Below the pieces are notes generated by a model. It saw only the letters and a list, made by a program, of their open reading frames with translations. It had not been told where the DNA came from and did no database searches. The position numbers and the translations under genes are program-made. This document shows, in pieces, positions 62,048 through 64,000 of a stretch of 64,000 bases of DNA. The stretch's first letter is position 1; each line of letters starts with the position of its first letter. The DNA is from Gammaproteobacteria bacterium. GTDB taxonomy: Bacteria > Pseudomonadota > Gammaproteobacteria > Steroidobacterales > Steroidobacteraceae. The stretch covers positions 1 through 64,000 of the forward strand of contig CANGBB010000003.1 in NCBI GenBank assembly GCA_947452065.1. Direction: 5' to 3'.

Positions 62048-64000
<1,953 letters not shown>

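Overview
The window looks like chromosome of a GC-rich, motile gammaproteobacterium. The evidence is sigma-54-controlled flagellar genes of the polar-flagellum type, an FlgA-FlgM-FlgN cluster, a PomA/PomB-like stator, HrpB, YgiQ, a beta-class glutathione transferase and IlvA with two ACT-like domains. I cannot fix the genus; the Nevskiales/Steroidobacter/xanthomonad area is only a guess. I see no CRISPR array, prophage, insertion sequence or rRNA operon. There is one tRNA gene, tRNA-Ile2(CAU).

Positions 1-26.2 kb are a flagellar island. A leftward operon flgBCDEFGHIJKL-fliD is followed by a GT2 glycosyltransferase and by the 5' part of a flagellin gene cut by the left edge. A second, complete and divergent flagellin gene is read rightward from 16200, followed by flgA, flgM and flgN. 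The 0.45 kb between flgB and this flagellin holds two divergent, near-perfect sigma-54 promoters with a CCGGCAA/TTGCCGG dyad between them. A FliK-like gene is translationally coupled to a free FlhB C-terminal domain (FlhX) behind a sigma-28-type promoter. Next come a secreted protein coupled to a phytase-like lipoprotein, a SPOR lipoprotein, the stator pair and flaG. FlgE (1094 aa) and FlgK (1022 aa) are more than twice or nearly twice the enterobacterial length, and FlgJ lacks its muramidase domain.

Positions 26.2-33 kb are accessory. They hold a SET-domain methyltransferase, an unannotated 29-codon membrane peptide gene with its own promoter and palindromic operator, a Tat-exported FAH-fold protein, an acyltransferase, tRNA-Ile2, a sulfatase and a thioredoxin-like lipoprotein.

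Positions 33-49 kb carry housekeeping and repair genes: gst, hrpB, exonuclease III, a DUF423 protein, ygiQ, a zinc-ribbon protein, a periplasmic PDZ protein, a double-length UvrA with four ABC modules, a small Cys-rich protein, and an MFS exporter coupled to an AI-2E/PerM-type permease. A gene-poor, less GC-rich 0.75 kb gap follows.

Positions 50-64 kb are metabolic: ilvA, a degenerate alpha/beta hydrolase, a BamA/TamA-like outer-membrane protein, ilvI and ilvH placed back to back rather than as an operon, a PII gene, gshA, a thiolase-ridA-dienelactone hydrolase-hemH run, and acs cut by the right edge. The branched-chain amino-acid genes (ilvA, ilvI, ilvH) and PII lie within 7 kb.
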